Notes under the pieces: model-generated
Seen by the model: the letters and a program-made list of their open reading frames with translations, nothing else
Databases searched by the model: none
Told to the model about the DNA's origin: nothing
Made by a program: the position numbers and the translations under genes
NCBI RefSeq assembly: GCF_022347725.1
Contig: NZ_JAKRGB010000019.1
Span: forward strand, 22,805 to 86,804
DNA length: 64,000 nt
Source: Ruegeria sp. Ofav3-42
GTDB taxonomy: Bacteria; Pseudomonadota; Alphaproteobacteria; Rhodobacterales; Rhodobacteraceae
Reading direction: 5' to 3'
Part shown: positions 27,618 to 35,550 of the stretch, piece after piece
Position numbering within the stretch: position 1 is the first letter of the stretch
Layout: each line of letters begins with the position of its first letter

Positions 27618-28433
27618 ATGGACGGGACAACTCTGGAACAGACCTCGAAGACAGGCGCACAGCGCGAGGCCGTGATCCGCGTCCGCAACCTGACGAACCG
27701 GTTCGGGCCACAGGTGGTGCACGAGAACCTGAACCTGGACGTTTGGCGTGGTGAAGTTCTGGGGATCGTCGGCGGCTCGGGGACGGGCAAATCGGTTTTG
27801 TTGCGCACGATCGTTGGCCTGAACAGACCGGCGGCTGGCAGTATCGAAGTGCTGGGCGTCGACGTTTTGAACGGGCCGGAAGAGGAGCGACGCCGCATCG
27901 AGCGCCACTGGGGCGTCGCCTTTCAGGACGGCGCGCTGTTTTCGTCGTTGACCGTTTTGCAGAATGTCATGGCCCCGTTGCGCGAACATACCGGGCTGAG
28001 CGAAAAGCTGATGTGCGCGCTTGGTAACCTCAAGATCAGTCTGGTTGGACTACCAGCACTGAGCTGCGGCAAGCTGCCGTCAGAATTATCAGGCGGGATG
28101 CGCAAACGCGCCGCTCTTGCCCGAGCCTTGGCATTAGACCCCGAGATCGTGTTTCTGGATGAACCAACCGCTGGATTGGACCCGATTGGCGCCGCCGCCT
28201 ACGACGAGTTGATCGGAGAATTGCAACACGCTTTGGGCTTGACGGTGTTTATGGTCACGCATGATCTGGATAGCCTCTACGCCATTTGCGATCGGGTCGC
28301 AGTTCTTGCGGAAAAACGCGTGCTGGTTGAAGGTCCGATTGAAGAAATGACCAAAGTCGATCATCCTTGGGTTCAGGAATATTTCACCGGCCCCCGGGCG
28401 CGCGCGGCGCAAGAGAAGGGGCAGGACAGGTAA
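27618..28433 (+). CDS. mlaF: MlaF-family ABC ATPase
   Basis: 271-residue ATPase of a lipid (MCE) transporter. Walker A is GGSGTGKSV, the signature is LSGGMRKRAALARAL, and Walker B is IVFLDEPTAGLDP, followed by the switch His in VTHDLD. The leading segment LTNRFGPQVVHENLNLDVW and the GGMRKR signature are typical of the MlaF/Mkl group. It begins 1 bp after the permease stop and is followed by the MCE gene after 5 bp. It energises the MlaE permease at the inner membrane. Confidence 0.92.
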   Translation: MDGTTLEQTSKTGAQREAVIRVRNLTNRFGPQVVHENLNLDVWRGEVLGIVGGSGTGKSVLLRTIVGLNRPAAGSIEVLGVDVLNGPEEERRRIERHWGVAFQDGALFSSLTVLQNVMAPLREHTGLSEKLMCALGNLKISLVGLPALSCGKLPSELSGGMRKRAALARALALDPEIVFLDEPTAGLDPIGAAAYDELIGELQHALGLTVFMVTHDLDSLYAICDRVAVLAEKRVLVEGPIEEMTKVDHPWVQEYFTGPRARAAQEKGQDR

Positions 28434-28438
28434 AGGCT

Positions 28439-29755
28439 ATGGAGACCCGGGCAAATTACATTCTGATCGGTGCGTTCACCATCGCGGGCATCCTCGGTGC
28501 CTTTGGCTTTTTCCTGTGGCTCGCGAAATTCGAGGTGTCACGGCAATACGCGTATTACGATGTGCTTTTCGACAATGTCTCGGGCCTGTCCGCCGCAGGC
28601 GGCGTCAGCTTTAATGGCCTGCCGGTGGGGCAGGTGATTTCGTTGAACCTGGACGAAGATGATCCGTCAAAGGTGCGCGTGAAGTTGGAAGTTGACGCCG
28701 ATATTCCCGTGACCGAAGACACGATCGCGCAATTGCAGTCTCTGGGCGTCACCGGTGTCAGTTACGTTGAACTGACCGGGGGCAAAAGCGGCGACAAACG
28801 GTTGCCGGAAAACAGCGTGATAAAAAGCAAGCGCAGCGCCATTCAATCCCTGTTCGAAGGGGCGCCAAAGGTTCTGGACGAGGCAGTTACCTTGCTGGAA
28901 AACCTGAATGAAGTTGTCGATGACAAGAACCGCAAATCTGTCAGCGACATTCTGAACAACCTGGCGGCGGCTTCAGGCAAATTGGACAAAACACTTTCGG
29001 ATTTTGAAAACCTGTCCACAGATCTCGGCGGGGCTGCGAAACAGCTGGGTAACTTCACCACACGCCTCGAAAAACTTGCCGACACGGCCGAAACGACCCT
29101 GACCACGGGGACGGACACGCTCAAAAGCGTGAAGACGGCGGCGGAGTCTGCGACGGCAACCCTGGACAGCGCCAAGGGCACGATCGAAACCGCTGACCGT
29201 TTGATCAAAGACGACCTCAAATCCTTTATTGACCGGGCATCGAACCTGGCAGAACGGCTGTCCGGGTTGTCAGACGAAGGCAGCGTCGCCCTTGCGACAG
29301 TCACCGAGACGTTCTTGAACGCAAACAAAACTTTGGGATCGATCACTGGCGCCATGGAAACCGCAAACAGCACGCTTGTGTCAGCGGAAAAGGCCTTTGA
29401 CTCGGCCAATAAGGTGATAAACGAAGACGTCGGAGCGGTCATGGACGATATCCGAAACGCCGCTAATCAAGTCGCGACCACGGTTTCGAACGTCACCGAA
29501 AAGCTGGACAAAATCTCTGCCGATATCCTAAGCGCGTCACAATCTGCGTCCGAGTTGATGGGAACCATCGACGGCATCGTTCAAGACAACCGGCGGCAAT
29601 TGTCCGACTTCCTCCGCGTCGGCCTGCCGCAGTTCACGCGGTTTGTGGAAGAGTCGCAACGGCTTGTGATCAGCCTGGATCGGCTGGTGGATAAAATCGA
29701 ACGTGACCCGGCACGCTTCTTACTGGGAACTCAAGCATCGGAGTTTCGCCAATGA
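28439..29755 (+). CDS. mlaD: MCE (MlaD)-domain lipid transport protein
   Basis: 438 residues. A single N-terminal membrane anchor (about residues 8-28, ILIGAFTIAGILGAFGFFLW) is followed by one MCE domain (about 38-120: GGVSFNGLPVGQVISLNLD and the LGVTGVSYVELTGG turn). A long helical/coiled-coil tail runs to the C-terminus, rich in Thr, Ala and Asp, much longer than enteric MlaD (about 180 residues). The start METRANYIL is chosen over an upstream frame that would overlap mlaF; AGG lies about 7 bases before it. It forms the periplasmic ring that accepts lipid from MlaFE. The long tail could reach across the periplasm, replacing a soluble MlaC carrier; this is inference. Confidence 0.9.
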   Translation: METRANYILIGAFTIAGILGAFGFFLWLAKFEVSRQYAYYDVLFDNVSGLSAAGGVSFNGLPVGQVISLNLDEDDPSKVRVKLEVDADIPVTEDTIAQLQSLGVTGVSYVELTGGKSGDKRLPENSVIKSKRSAIQSLFEGAPKVLDEAVTLLENLNEVVDDKNRKSVSDILNNLAAASGKLDKTLSDFENLSTDLGGAAKQLGNFTTRLEKLADTAETTLTTGTDTLKSVKTAAESATATLDSAKGTIETADRLIKDDLKSFIDRASNLAERLSGLSDEGSVALATVTETFLNANKTLGSITGAMETANSTLVSAEKAFDSANKVINEDVGAVMDDIRNAANQVATTVSNVTEKLDKISADILSASQSASELMGTIDGIVQDNRRQLSDFLRVGLPQFTRFVEESQRLVISLDRLVDKIERDPARFLLGTQASEFRQ

Positions 29756-30402
29756 TCAGGCTCTTTTTCTTGGCTCTGGCGCTGGTTTCGCTGGGCGGTT
29801 GTACAGGATTGGGGACGCTCAGACAGGCGTCCAAGCCGAACGATCTGTATCTGTTGACGCCTAAGAGCACATTTTCCTCGTCGATACCACGTGTTCAAAA
29901 GCAGATCGTCGTGCAGGAGCCAACGGCGACCGCTGCGGTCAATACCGATCAGATCGCCATTCAGCCAACGCCACTTCAGGTGCAGTATCTGCCGCGTGCC
30001 AGATGGGTTGATCGCGCACCACTTATTGTTCAGGCGCTGCTTGTGGAAAGTTATGAGAACAGCGGGAAGGTGGCCGCCGTAGGCCGTTCTACTGTTGGTT
30101 TGCGCGCGGATTATGTCATCGTCCCGGACCTGCGAGAGTTTCAGGGGCTTGTCATCAGTGACGTTGAAGGCTCGAAAACCATACGCGTCGAAGTGCGCAT
30201 GAACATTAAGATTATTGACGAGTTCGAAGACAAGATCATCGCATCCAGCTCGTTTCGGGAATTTGTTGTATCGGAAAGTGACAAGACGCCGGATCTTGTG
30301 AGGGCTTTCGACGAAGCTTTGGGCAAGACTATGCGGGACGCCGTGGAATGGAGCGTGCGCCGCATCAATACTCACGCAGCCAACAACCAAAGATCGTACT
30401 GA
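29752..30402 (+). CDS. ABC-type transport auxiliary lipoprotein (PqiC-like)
   Basis: 216-residue outer-membrane lipoprotein with a signal peptide and lipobox LGGC (Cys at residue 17). The mature part begins with YLLTP and contains RWVDRAPLIVQALLVESYEN and LRADYVIVPDLREFQ, typical of the family found with MCE transporters (PqiC/LetC type). It overlaps mlaD by 4 bp (ATGA) and closes the operon. It probably anchors the MCE assembly at the outer membrane. No MlaA or MlaC homologue is in view. Confidence 0.88.
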   Translation: MIRLFFLALALVSLGGCTGLGTLRQASKPNDLYLLTPKSTFSSSIPRVQKQIVVQEPTATAAVNTDQIAIQPTPLQVQYLPRARWVDRAPLIVQALLVESYENSGKVAAVGRSTVGLRADYVIVPDLREFQGLVISDVEGSKTIRVEVRMNIKIIDEFEDKIIASSSFREFVVSESDKTPDLVRAFDEALGKTMRDAVEWSVRRINTHAANNQRSY

Positions 30403-30430
30403 TAGGACGCCGCCTTGCGCAGCGCCCTAT
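30402..30430. terminator. possible bidirectional stem-loop between Mla and VWA genes
   Basis: ATAGGACGC (30402-30410) can pair with GCGCCCTAT (30422-30430) with one A-C mismatch and an 11-base loop. It lies between two convergent genes. There is no T tract, so a terminator role is weakly supported. Confidence 0.3.
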
Positions 30431-30439
30431 TGCGGGATG

Positions 30440-32389
30440 TCACTGTGACAGCGTTTCCGCAAGCCGCATCAGCGTGACGGCTTCGGCCCTGTAACCGAAC
30501 GGATCTTCACCTCGGGCCAAGTTGGCCAACCCAATTGCGTCCTCATAGGACCAGTCCTCTAAGTACCCACCGCCGCGCAACAATTGCCCGAATCCGGCGA
30601 TGGCATAGGAAAAGCGCACATCGTTCGTGAGCTCGCCTTGAACGGACATAATTGGTTCCTCAATCAGCCGACTCTGATCAGCGCCGGGCGTTTTATAGCG
30701 CAGTTTGAAGAACCCGATCTCATCAGATTCACCTGGCACTGGCTGCTCGCTATAGCGAAGCGGATCGTTTCGGATCGCATCCGATCCAACCGGTGTAACC
30801 TCGAAAATCGCAGTAACCGAATGGCTTGCGCCGATGTCACCGGCATCTACCTTATCATTAGAGAAATCCTCGCGGCGCAGCGCGCGGGTTTCGTATCCGA
30901 TCAGGCGGTACTCGGCGATTTGCGACGGATTGAACTCGACCTGGATCTTGACGTCATTGGCAATCGGGAACAGCGCGCCAGTCAGTTGATCCACCAGCAC
31001 CTTGCGCGCCTCACTCAGTGTGTCGATGTAAGCCGCTTGTCCGTTCCCGTTCTGAGCAAGCGCCTGCATAGTGGCATCGTCCAGATTGCCTCGCCCAAAG
31101 CCCAAAACGCTTAGAAATGTGCCACTGTCGCGTTCGCGGGCAATGAAGTCTTCCAATGCTTCGGGATCTGACAGCCCGACATTGAAATCTCCGTCCGTGG
31201 CCAAAATGACGCGCGTGACCTCTCCGTCAGCGGCCATGCTTTCGGCGACCTCGTAAGCCTGCTGCAACCCAGCCTGCCCCGCAGTCGAGCCACCTGCCTC
31301 CAACCTGTCGAGCGCGCCAAGGATTTTGTTGCGTTCCGCAGCCACGGTAGGTTCCAGCGCCTGCCCTGCGCTGCCAGCGTAGGTCACAATCGAAACCTGA
31401 TCTTCGGGCCTCAGTTCCGACAGCAACAAGCGGAACGATTGCTTGAGCAGCGGTAGCTTGTTCGCGTCCTGCATTGAGCCTGAGGTATCGATCAGAAAGA
31501 CCAAGTTCAGAGGTGGACGATCTTCGATCTGAGGCAATGCACCTTGAATACCGATGTGGACAAGCTGCGTACTCTCATTCCACGGCGTCGGCGTTACGGA
31601 AATCGTCGGTCGAAACGGGGCATCGCCTTCGGGCGCGGGGTAGGAATAGGGGAAATAATTCACCATTTCCTCGACCCGCACGGCATCTTTGGGGGGAAGC
31701 TGACCACGCATCAATGAGGACCGAACAATCGAATATGACGCTGTATCGACATCGATCGAGAACGTCGAAACAGGCTCTTCACTTGTCACTTTTACAGCGT
31801 TGTTCTCCGCGTTCGCAAAGGACTCAGTGTCTGGCTGTGGTATCAAACCCACCTCTGGTTGCATCAAGCTCGGAACGGCCTGGTCATACGTAGCACCGTC
31901 TGCAATACCAAAGCGGGCACCTCCTTCAGCACCCAAACCAGCAGCGCCCAATTGTGGTGATGCCATTTTTGACTGCATGGCTTCAGCGGCCTCTTCACCA
32001 ATGACCGGGGCCTCGACTACAGGTTCCTCTAGGCCCGCGAGGTCCGCTTCGGGCAATGGTGGTGCGGCGACGCGGCTTTCGCTTCGCGATAGCGGCTGAA
32101 CCACAACGTCCCGAGTTTGCGGCACGATCATTACAAGAGCCACGGCAGCAATTGCTGTTGTGGCGGTCAACACTCCGCGATGCGACAAAGCATTCAACAT
32201 GGATTTCGCTCCTTCTGTCATGCGGGCCAGAGGGCCACGCTTAACAGTCGGACGCATCGCAGCGCGCGATCCTTGGTTACGGGCGAAATTTTTCTGCGCC
32301 TGCTCCAGGTTTTCCGCACGTCGACGCGCATCAGGTGCCGGAGTTGCGGCGTCCATCAGCGCTTTGAGTTCTTCAAGATCGTCGGTCAT
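30440..32389 (-). CDS. membrane VWA-domain protein (YfbK-like)
   Basis: 649 residues. A short cytosolic N-terminus (about 1-68, DDLEELKALMDAATPAPDARR) is followed by one membrane helix (about 73-93, TATTAIAAVALVMIVPQT), a periplasmic region, and a von Willebrand A domain (about 290-465) with an intact MIDAS: DTSGSM, the Thr in VTYAGS, and ATDGDFNVG. The C-terminal part (about 470-645) matches DUF3520, as in E. coli YfbK. Its start overlaps the ECF sigma gene stop by 4 bp. Position and topology would suit a membrane partner of that sigma factor; no enzymatic activity is indicated. Confidence 0.88.
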   Translation of the reverse strand: MTDDLEELKALMDAATPAPDARRRAENLEQAQKNFARNQGSRAAMRPTVKRGPLARMTEGAKSMLNALSHRGVLTATTAIAAVALVMIVPQTRDVVVQPLSRSESRVAAPPLPEADLAGLEEPVVEAPVIGEEAAEAMQSKMASPQLGAAGLGAEGGARFGIADGATYDQAVPSLMQPEVGLIPQPDTESFANAENNAVKVTSEEPVSTFSIDVDTASYSIVRSSLMRGQLPPKDAVRVEEMVNYFPYSYPAPEGDAPFRPTISVTPTPWNESTQLVHIGIQGALPQIEDRPPLNLVFLIDTSGSMQDANKLPLLKQSFRLLLSELRPEDQVSIVTYAGSAGQALEPTVAAERNKILGALDRLEAGGSTAGQAGLQQAYEVAESMAADGEVTRVILATDGDFNVGLSDPEALEDFIARERDSGTFLSVLGFGRGNLDDATMQALAQNGNGQAAYIDTLSEARKVLVDQLTGALFPIANDVKIQVEFNPSQIAEYRLIGYETRALRREDFSNDKVDAGDIGASHSVTAIFEVTPVGSDAIRNDPLRYSEQPVPGESDEIGFFKLRYKTPGADQSRLIEEPIMSVQGELTNDVRFSYAIAGFGQLLRGGGYLEDWSYEDAIGLANLARGEDPFGYRAEAVTLMRLAETLSQ

Positions 32390-32931
32390 TGTGCCAATTC
32401 CTCTTGCCGCAGGATACGCAGCCGTTTGCGGATGTCTGACATCCGCCAGGAAACGGTTCCCTCTGAAACCCCCAACACGACAGCAGCTTCGGCATGGGTC
32501 ATCTCGTCTTCCAACGTCAGGGCCAGCGTGTCCTGCAATTCAGGCGGCAAGGACTGCATGGCGCGCTGCAACCAACCCAAGGCTTCGGCTGATTCTTCGG
32601 CCTCTGCCCGGCGCATCTGCTCAACATCGCCCCAGCCCACTGCCGCGCGGTTACGACTGGCATTACGACGTCGCGAGTCTTCGGCCGCGTTGACCACAAC
32701 CCGGTAAAGCCATGTCGTGAATTTCGCCTGCGCCCGAAATCCTGAGATTTTAGCTGGAAGGGCAGCGCAGATATCCTGTGTCAAATCTTCGGCTTGATCC
32801 GCCCGCCCCGTCAAACGAAAGGCCAGACGAAAGACGCGGTCGTAGTGACGCTGCAAAAGGGTGGCAAACGCGTCAACGTCCCCCTCTGCGGCGGCTTTGG
32901 CCAGGTCCTCATCCGATGTTTTCATGCGCAT
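32386..32931 (-). CDS. ECF-type RNA polymerase sigma factor
   Basis: 181 residues with sigma region 2 (about 10-80: FATLLQRHYDRVFRLAFRLT, the AEDLTQDI promoter-melting segment and FTTWLYRVVVNAAEDSRRR) and region 4 (about 120-175: LPPELQDTLAL and the recognition helix in HAEAAVVLGVSEGTVSWRMS). There is no extra C-terminal domain. An in-frame GTG at 32934 and ATG at 32925 are alternative starts; none has a clear ribosome site. No classical anti-sigma gene is adjacent; instead the overlapping gene encodes the membrane VWA protein. Confidence 0.92.
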   Translation of the reverse strand: MRMKTSDEDLAKAAAEGDVDAFATLLQRHYDRVFRLAFRLTGRADQAEDLTQDICAALPAKISGFRAQAKFTTWLYRVVVNAAEDSRRRNASRNRAAVGWGDVEQMRRAEAEESAEALGWLQRAMQSLPPELQDTLALTLEDEMTHAEAAVVLGVSEGTVSWRMSDIRKRLRILRQEELAQ

Positions 32932-32986
32932 CACGATGGGTAAGACGGATCGAAATCGTCAATCCTTGGCAGTGTCCCAAAAAAAG

Positions 32987-34567
32987 TTAAAAATGTTCCG
33001 CCGAAGCCGCTTTCCAGTCTGCTTCAAACTCAACCGGAATTGCATCCGACAACAAGACACCTTCGTCGATGAAGGTATAGAGTTCGGCATACGACCGTTC
33101 GCGCTCGTCCGCCGTGCGGCGGCGAATATCGGCCGGACGAAGCTCGGATACATTTTCCTTTCCCATGGCGCCCAAAAGCTCGCGGAAGCTTTCCAAGGTC
33201 GCGTCATGAAAGCGGTGCACCCGCTGGCGTTTTTGCGGAACATTCACAGCCCTGCCTCGTATCGGGTCTTGTGTCGCGACCCCCGATGGGCAACGGTTCG
33301 TGTTGCAATGCAGCGCCTGGATGCACCCAACTGCAAACATCATTGCACGTGCCGCGTTGCACATATCTGCGCCCAGCGCGAATTTCTCGACCATGTCGTA
33401 CCCAGTCGCCACCTTGCCCGAGCAGATAATCCGGATCTTGTCGCGCAAGGCCACGCCGCGCAGACAGTTGTTGGCGAAAATCAAAGCCTCATTCAGCGGC
33501 ATTCCCAGACGGTTGGTAAACTCGACCGGAGCTGCTCCGGTACCCCCTTCCGCGCCATCGATCGTAATGAAGTCCGGCAGGATACCGGTTTCCAGCATCG
33601 CCTTACAGATCGCCATGAACTCGGACGGTCTGCCGATACATAATTTGAACCCAACCGGTTTACCGTCTGACATCTCACGCAGATGTTGCACGAAATGCAG
33701 CAGGCCAGTCGGCCCCTCAAAGGCCGAGTGTATCGGCGGAGAAATCACGTCCTGATGTTCGGGTACACCCCGGATTTCGGCGATCTCTTTGTCTACTTTT
33801 GCCGCGGGCAACACGCCTCCGTGGGAAGGCTTGGCACCCTGCGAGAGTTTAATCTCAATCGCTTTGACAACGTCCTTCTTGGCCTTCTCTGCAAACAGAT
33901 CCTTGTCGAACCCTCCTTCAGGTGTTCGGCACCCGAAGTATCCTGTTCCAATCTGCCAGATGATATCTCCACCCTCGGCCAAATGGTGCGGGGACAGACC
34001 ACCCTCACCCGTATTGTGCGCAAATCCGCCGTCTTTGGCACCACCGTTCAACGCTCGGATTGCATTAGCACTGAGGGCTCCGAAACTCATTGCGGAAACG
34101 TTCAATCGCGATGCGCTGTAAGGTTTTGAGCATTGCGGACCGCCCAGCATGATCCGTTCTTCGCTTTCAGCCACGTTCTTGGGTGCCAACGAATGGTTCG
34201 CCCGATGATACCCAACCGTCATGATATCGTACTGGGTGCCAAAAGCCTGCGTATCGACCTGCCCTTTGGCCCGCGAATAGACAAGCCCACGAATGATCCT
34301 GTTGAAAGGCCGCCCACTTTCATTCGTTTCCACGAAGTATTGCCGGATTTCCGGGCTGACGAATTCCAACATGTAACGAAAGTGCCCCAGAACAGGGTAA
34401 TTGTTCAGCACGTTGTGCTTCGTAGTCAGCATATCGTAGAGGCCAACTAAGGCGTATGGAATGAGCAGGACCAGCAGCCAAAGCGCCGGCGGCCAGATAT
34501 ACCCCCACAGCAGAGTCAACGGCAGACATACATAGGTGATGACATAGTAGAGTCTGCGTACAATCAT
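32987..34567 (-). CDS. membrane-anchored FMN-binding glutamate synthase-like protein
   Basis: 526 residues. Two N-terminal membrane segments (about residues 3-45) precede a domain like the FMN/TIM-barrel half of glutamate synthase: GALSANAIRALNGGAKDGGF, HNTGEGGLSPHH, KLSQGAKPSHGG, ITIDGAEGGTG and the Cys cluster HCNTNRCPSGVATQDP, which would hold a 3Fe-4S site. It lacks the glutaminase domain, so it is not a complete GltB. The start MIVRRLYY is chosen over an upstream frame because GGGAGAG lies just before it. Proteins of this family are common in proteobacteria, but their reaction is not established. Confidence 0.87.
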   Translation of the reverse strand: MIVRRLYYVITYVCLPLTLLWGYIWPPALWLLVLLIPYALVGLYDMLTTKHNVLNNYPVLGHFRYMLEFVSPEIRQYFVETNESGRPFNRIIRGLVYSRAKGQVDTQAFGTQYDIMTVGYHRANHSLAPKNVAESEERIMLGGPQCSKPYSASRLNVSAMSFGALSANAIRALNGGAKDGGFAHNTGEGGLSPHHLAEGGDIIWQIGTGYFGCRTPEGGFDKDLFAEKAKKDVVKAIEIKLSQGAKPSHGGVLPAAKVDKEIAEIRGVPEHQDVISPPIHSAFEGPTGLLHFVQHLREMSDGKPVGFKLCIGRPSEFMAICKAMLETGILPDFITIDGAEGGTGAAPVEFTNRLGMPLNEALIFANNCLRGVALRDKIRIICSGKVATGYDMVEKFALGADMCNAARAMMFAVGCIQALHCNTNRCPSGVATQDPIRGRAVNVPQKRQRVHRFHDATLESFRELLGAMGKENVSELRPADIRRRTADERERSYAELYTFIDEGVLLSDAIPVEFEADWKAASAEHF

Positions 34568-34783
34568 TCGTGCTCTCCCAGAATGGCGTGGTATCTGACC
34601 GGCTCGGGCAGGCAGGCCCTGCGCCAACCGTGGGCCAAATCGGCGTTAGATTGCAAGCCATTGTGCCCACGTTCACACTATCGGGCGGACTTGTGAAGGA
34701 CTGCCGAGTTCCTGGCTGCAGTTGATCCATTCAACATCTGCCTATATGCCCGAACAGAAAGGATATGGGCAGGACAACAGGCT

Positions 34784-35191
34784 GTGACACAGAAACGAAC
34801 AGGCGTTCGGACCACGGCTTTGATGTTCGGAGCCGTATTCCTTGGCGGAGCGGCAGGGTCGCTGCTGCGTGAGGTGTTCTCGGTCAACATTCCCGGTGCG
34901 GATTTTCTGACACAGACATTCGGCATCAACATTGTAGCCTGCTTTATTCTCGGCTGGCTCTACTCGGTTCGCAACCGCGTTCACGCCCATGTCCTACACT
35001 TGGGGGCCGTCGGGTTTTGTGGTGGCTTGTCGACCTTTTCGTCATTCGTGGCCGAACTGGAGCGTTTAGCGTTGTCCAATATCTGGGTCGCAGCTTCCGC
35101 TGCCGCGCTGGAAATCACTGTCGGATTGGCTGCTGCCATTCTGGGTGAAGCCATCGGGCGTCACATTCATCTGCGAGGGTCCTCGGAATGA
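34784..35191 (+). CDS. crcB: CrcB/Fluc fluoride channel subunit 1
   Basis: 135 residues with four membrane helices. Family motifs are GGAAGSLLRE, GINIVACFILGWL (channel Asn) and GFCGGLSTFSSF with the TFSS phenylalanine box. It forms a dual-topology channel that exports fluoride. The start is GTG; no plausible upstream ATG is in frame. The 4-bp ATGA overlap with a second crcB gene suggests equal synthesis of two subunits. Confidence 0.92.
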   Translation: MTQKRTGVRTTALMFGAVFLGGAAGSLLREVFSVNIPGADFLTQTFGINIVACFILGWLYSVRNRVHAHVLHLGAVGFCGGLSTFSSFVAELERLALSNIWVAASAAALEITVGLAAAILGEAIGRHIHLRGSSE

Positions 35192-35550
35192 GTGAGCTGT
35201 ACCTGCATGCCATGTTTGGCCTGGGCGGTGGTTTGGGTGCTGTGTTGCGCCACTGGATTGCATTGCGGGTCGTTCATGATCTGCCGTTGTCGACCCTGAT
35301 CGTGAACGTTCTGGGCAGTCTTCTGCTGGGCCTGTGGATCGGGTACCTCGGCGGAACAGTCGAGATGGGTGAGGAAGAAAAACGGCTGGTTTTTGGGTTT
35401 TGCGGCGGGTTCACGACGTTTTCTAGCTTTGCCTATCAATCGCTGGAACTGAGGCGCGAGCGCACGCTTGCGCTAGCCGCAGGCAACATTCTTCTTAGTC
35501 TTGTTTTGTGTTGGGCAGCACTGGCTCTGGGGCTATTCCTGCTGCGTTAA
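35188..35550 (+). CDS. crcB: CrcB/Fluc fluoride channel subunit 2
   Basis: 120 residues, four membrane helices, with GGLGAVLRHWI, LIVNVLGSLLLG and GFCGGFTTFSSFA motifs. It is diverged from the first copy rather than a recent duplicate, consistent with a heterodimer of fixed opposite topologies. Its TAA stop shares the palindrome TTAA with the stop of the convergent MFS gene. Confidence 0.92.
   Translation: MSELYLHAMFGLGGGLGAVLRHWIALRVVHDLPLSTLIVNVLGSLLLGLWIGYLGGTVEMGEEEKRLVFGFCGGFTTFSSFAYQSLELRRERTLALAAGNILLSLVLCWAALALGLFLLR

Noticed and set aside
34568..34783. Possible fluoride riboswitch ahead of crcB
   Set aside because: I looked for the conserved crcB-motif loops and pairing and did not find them by eye. 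A covariance search would be decisive.
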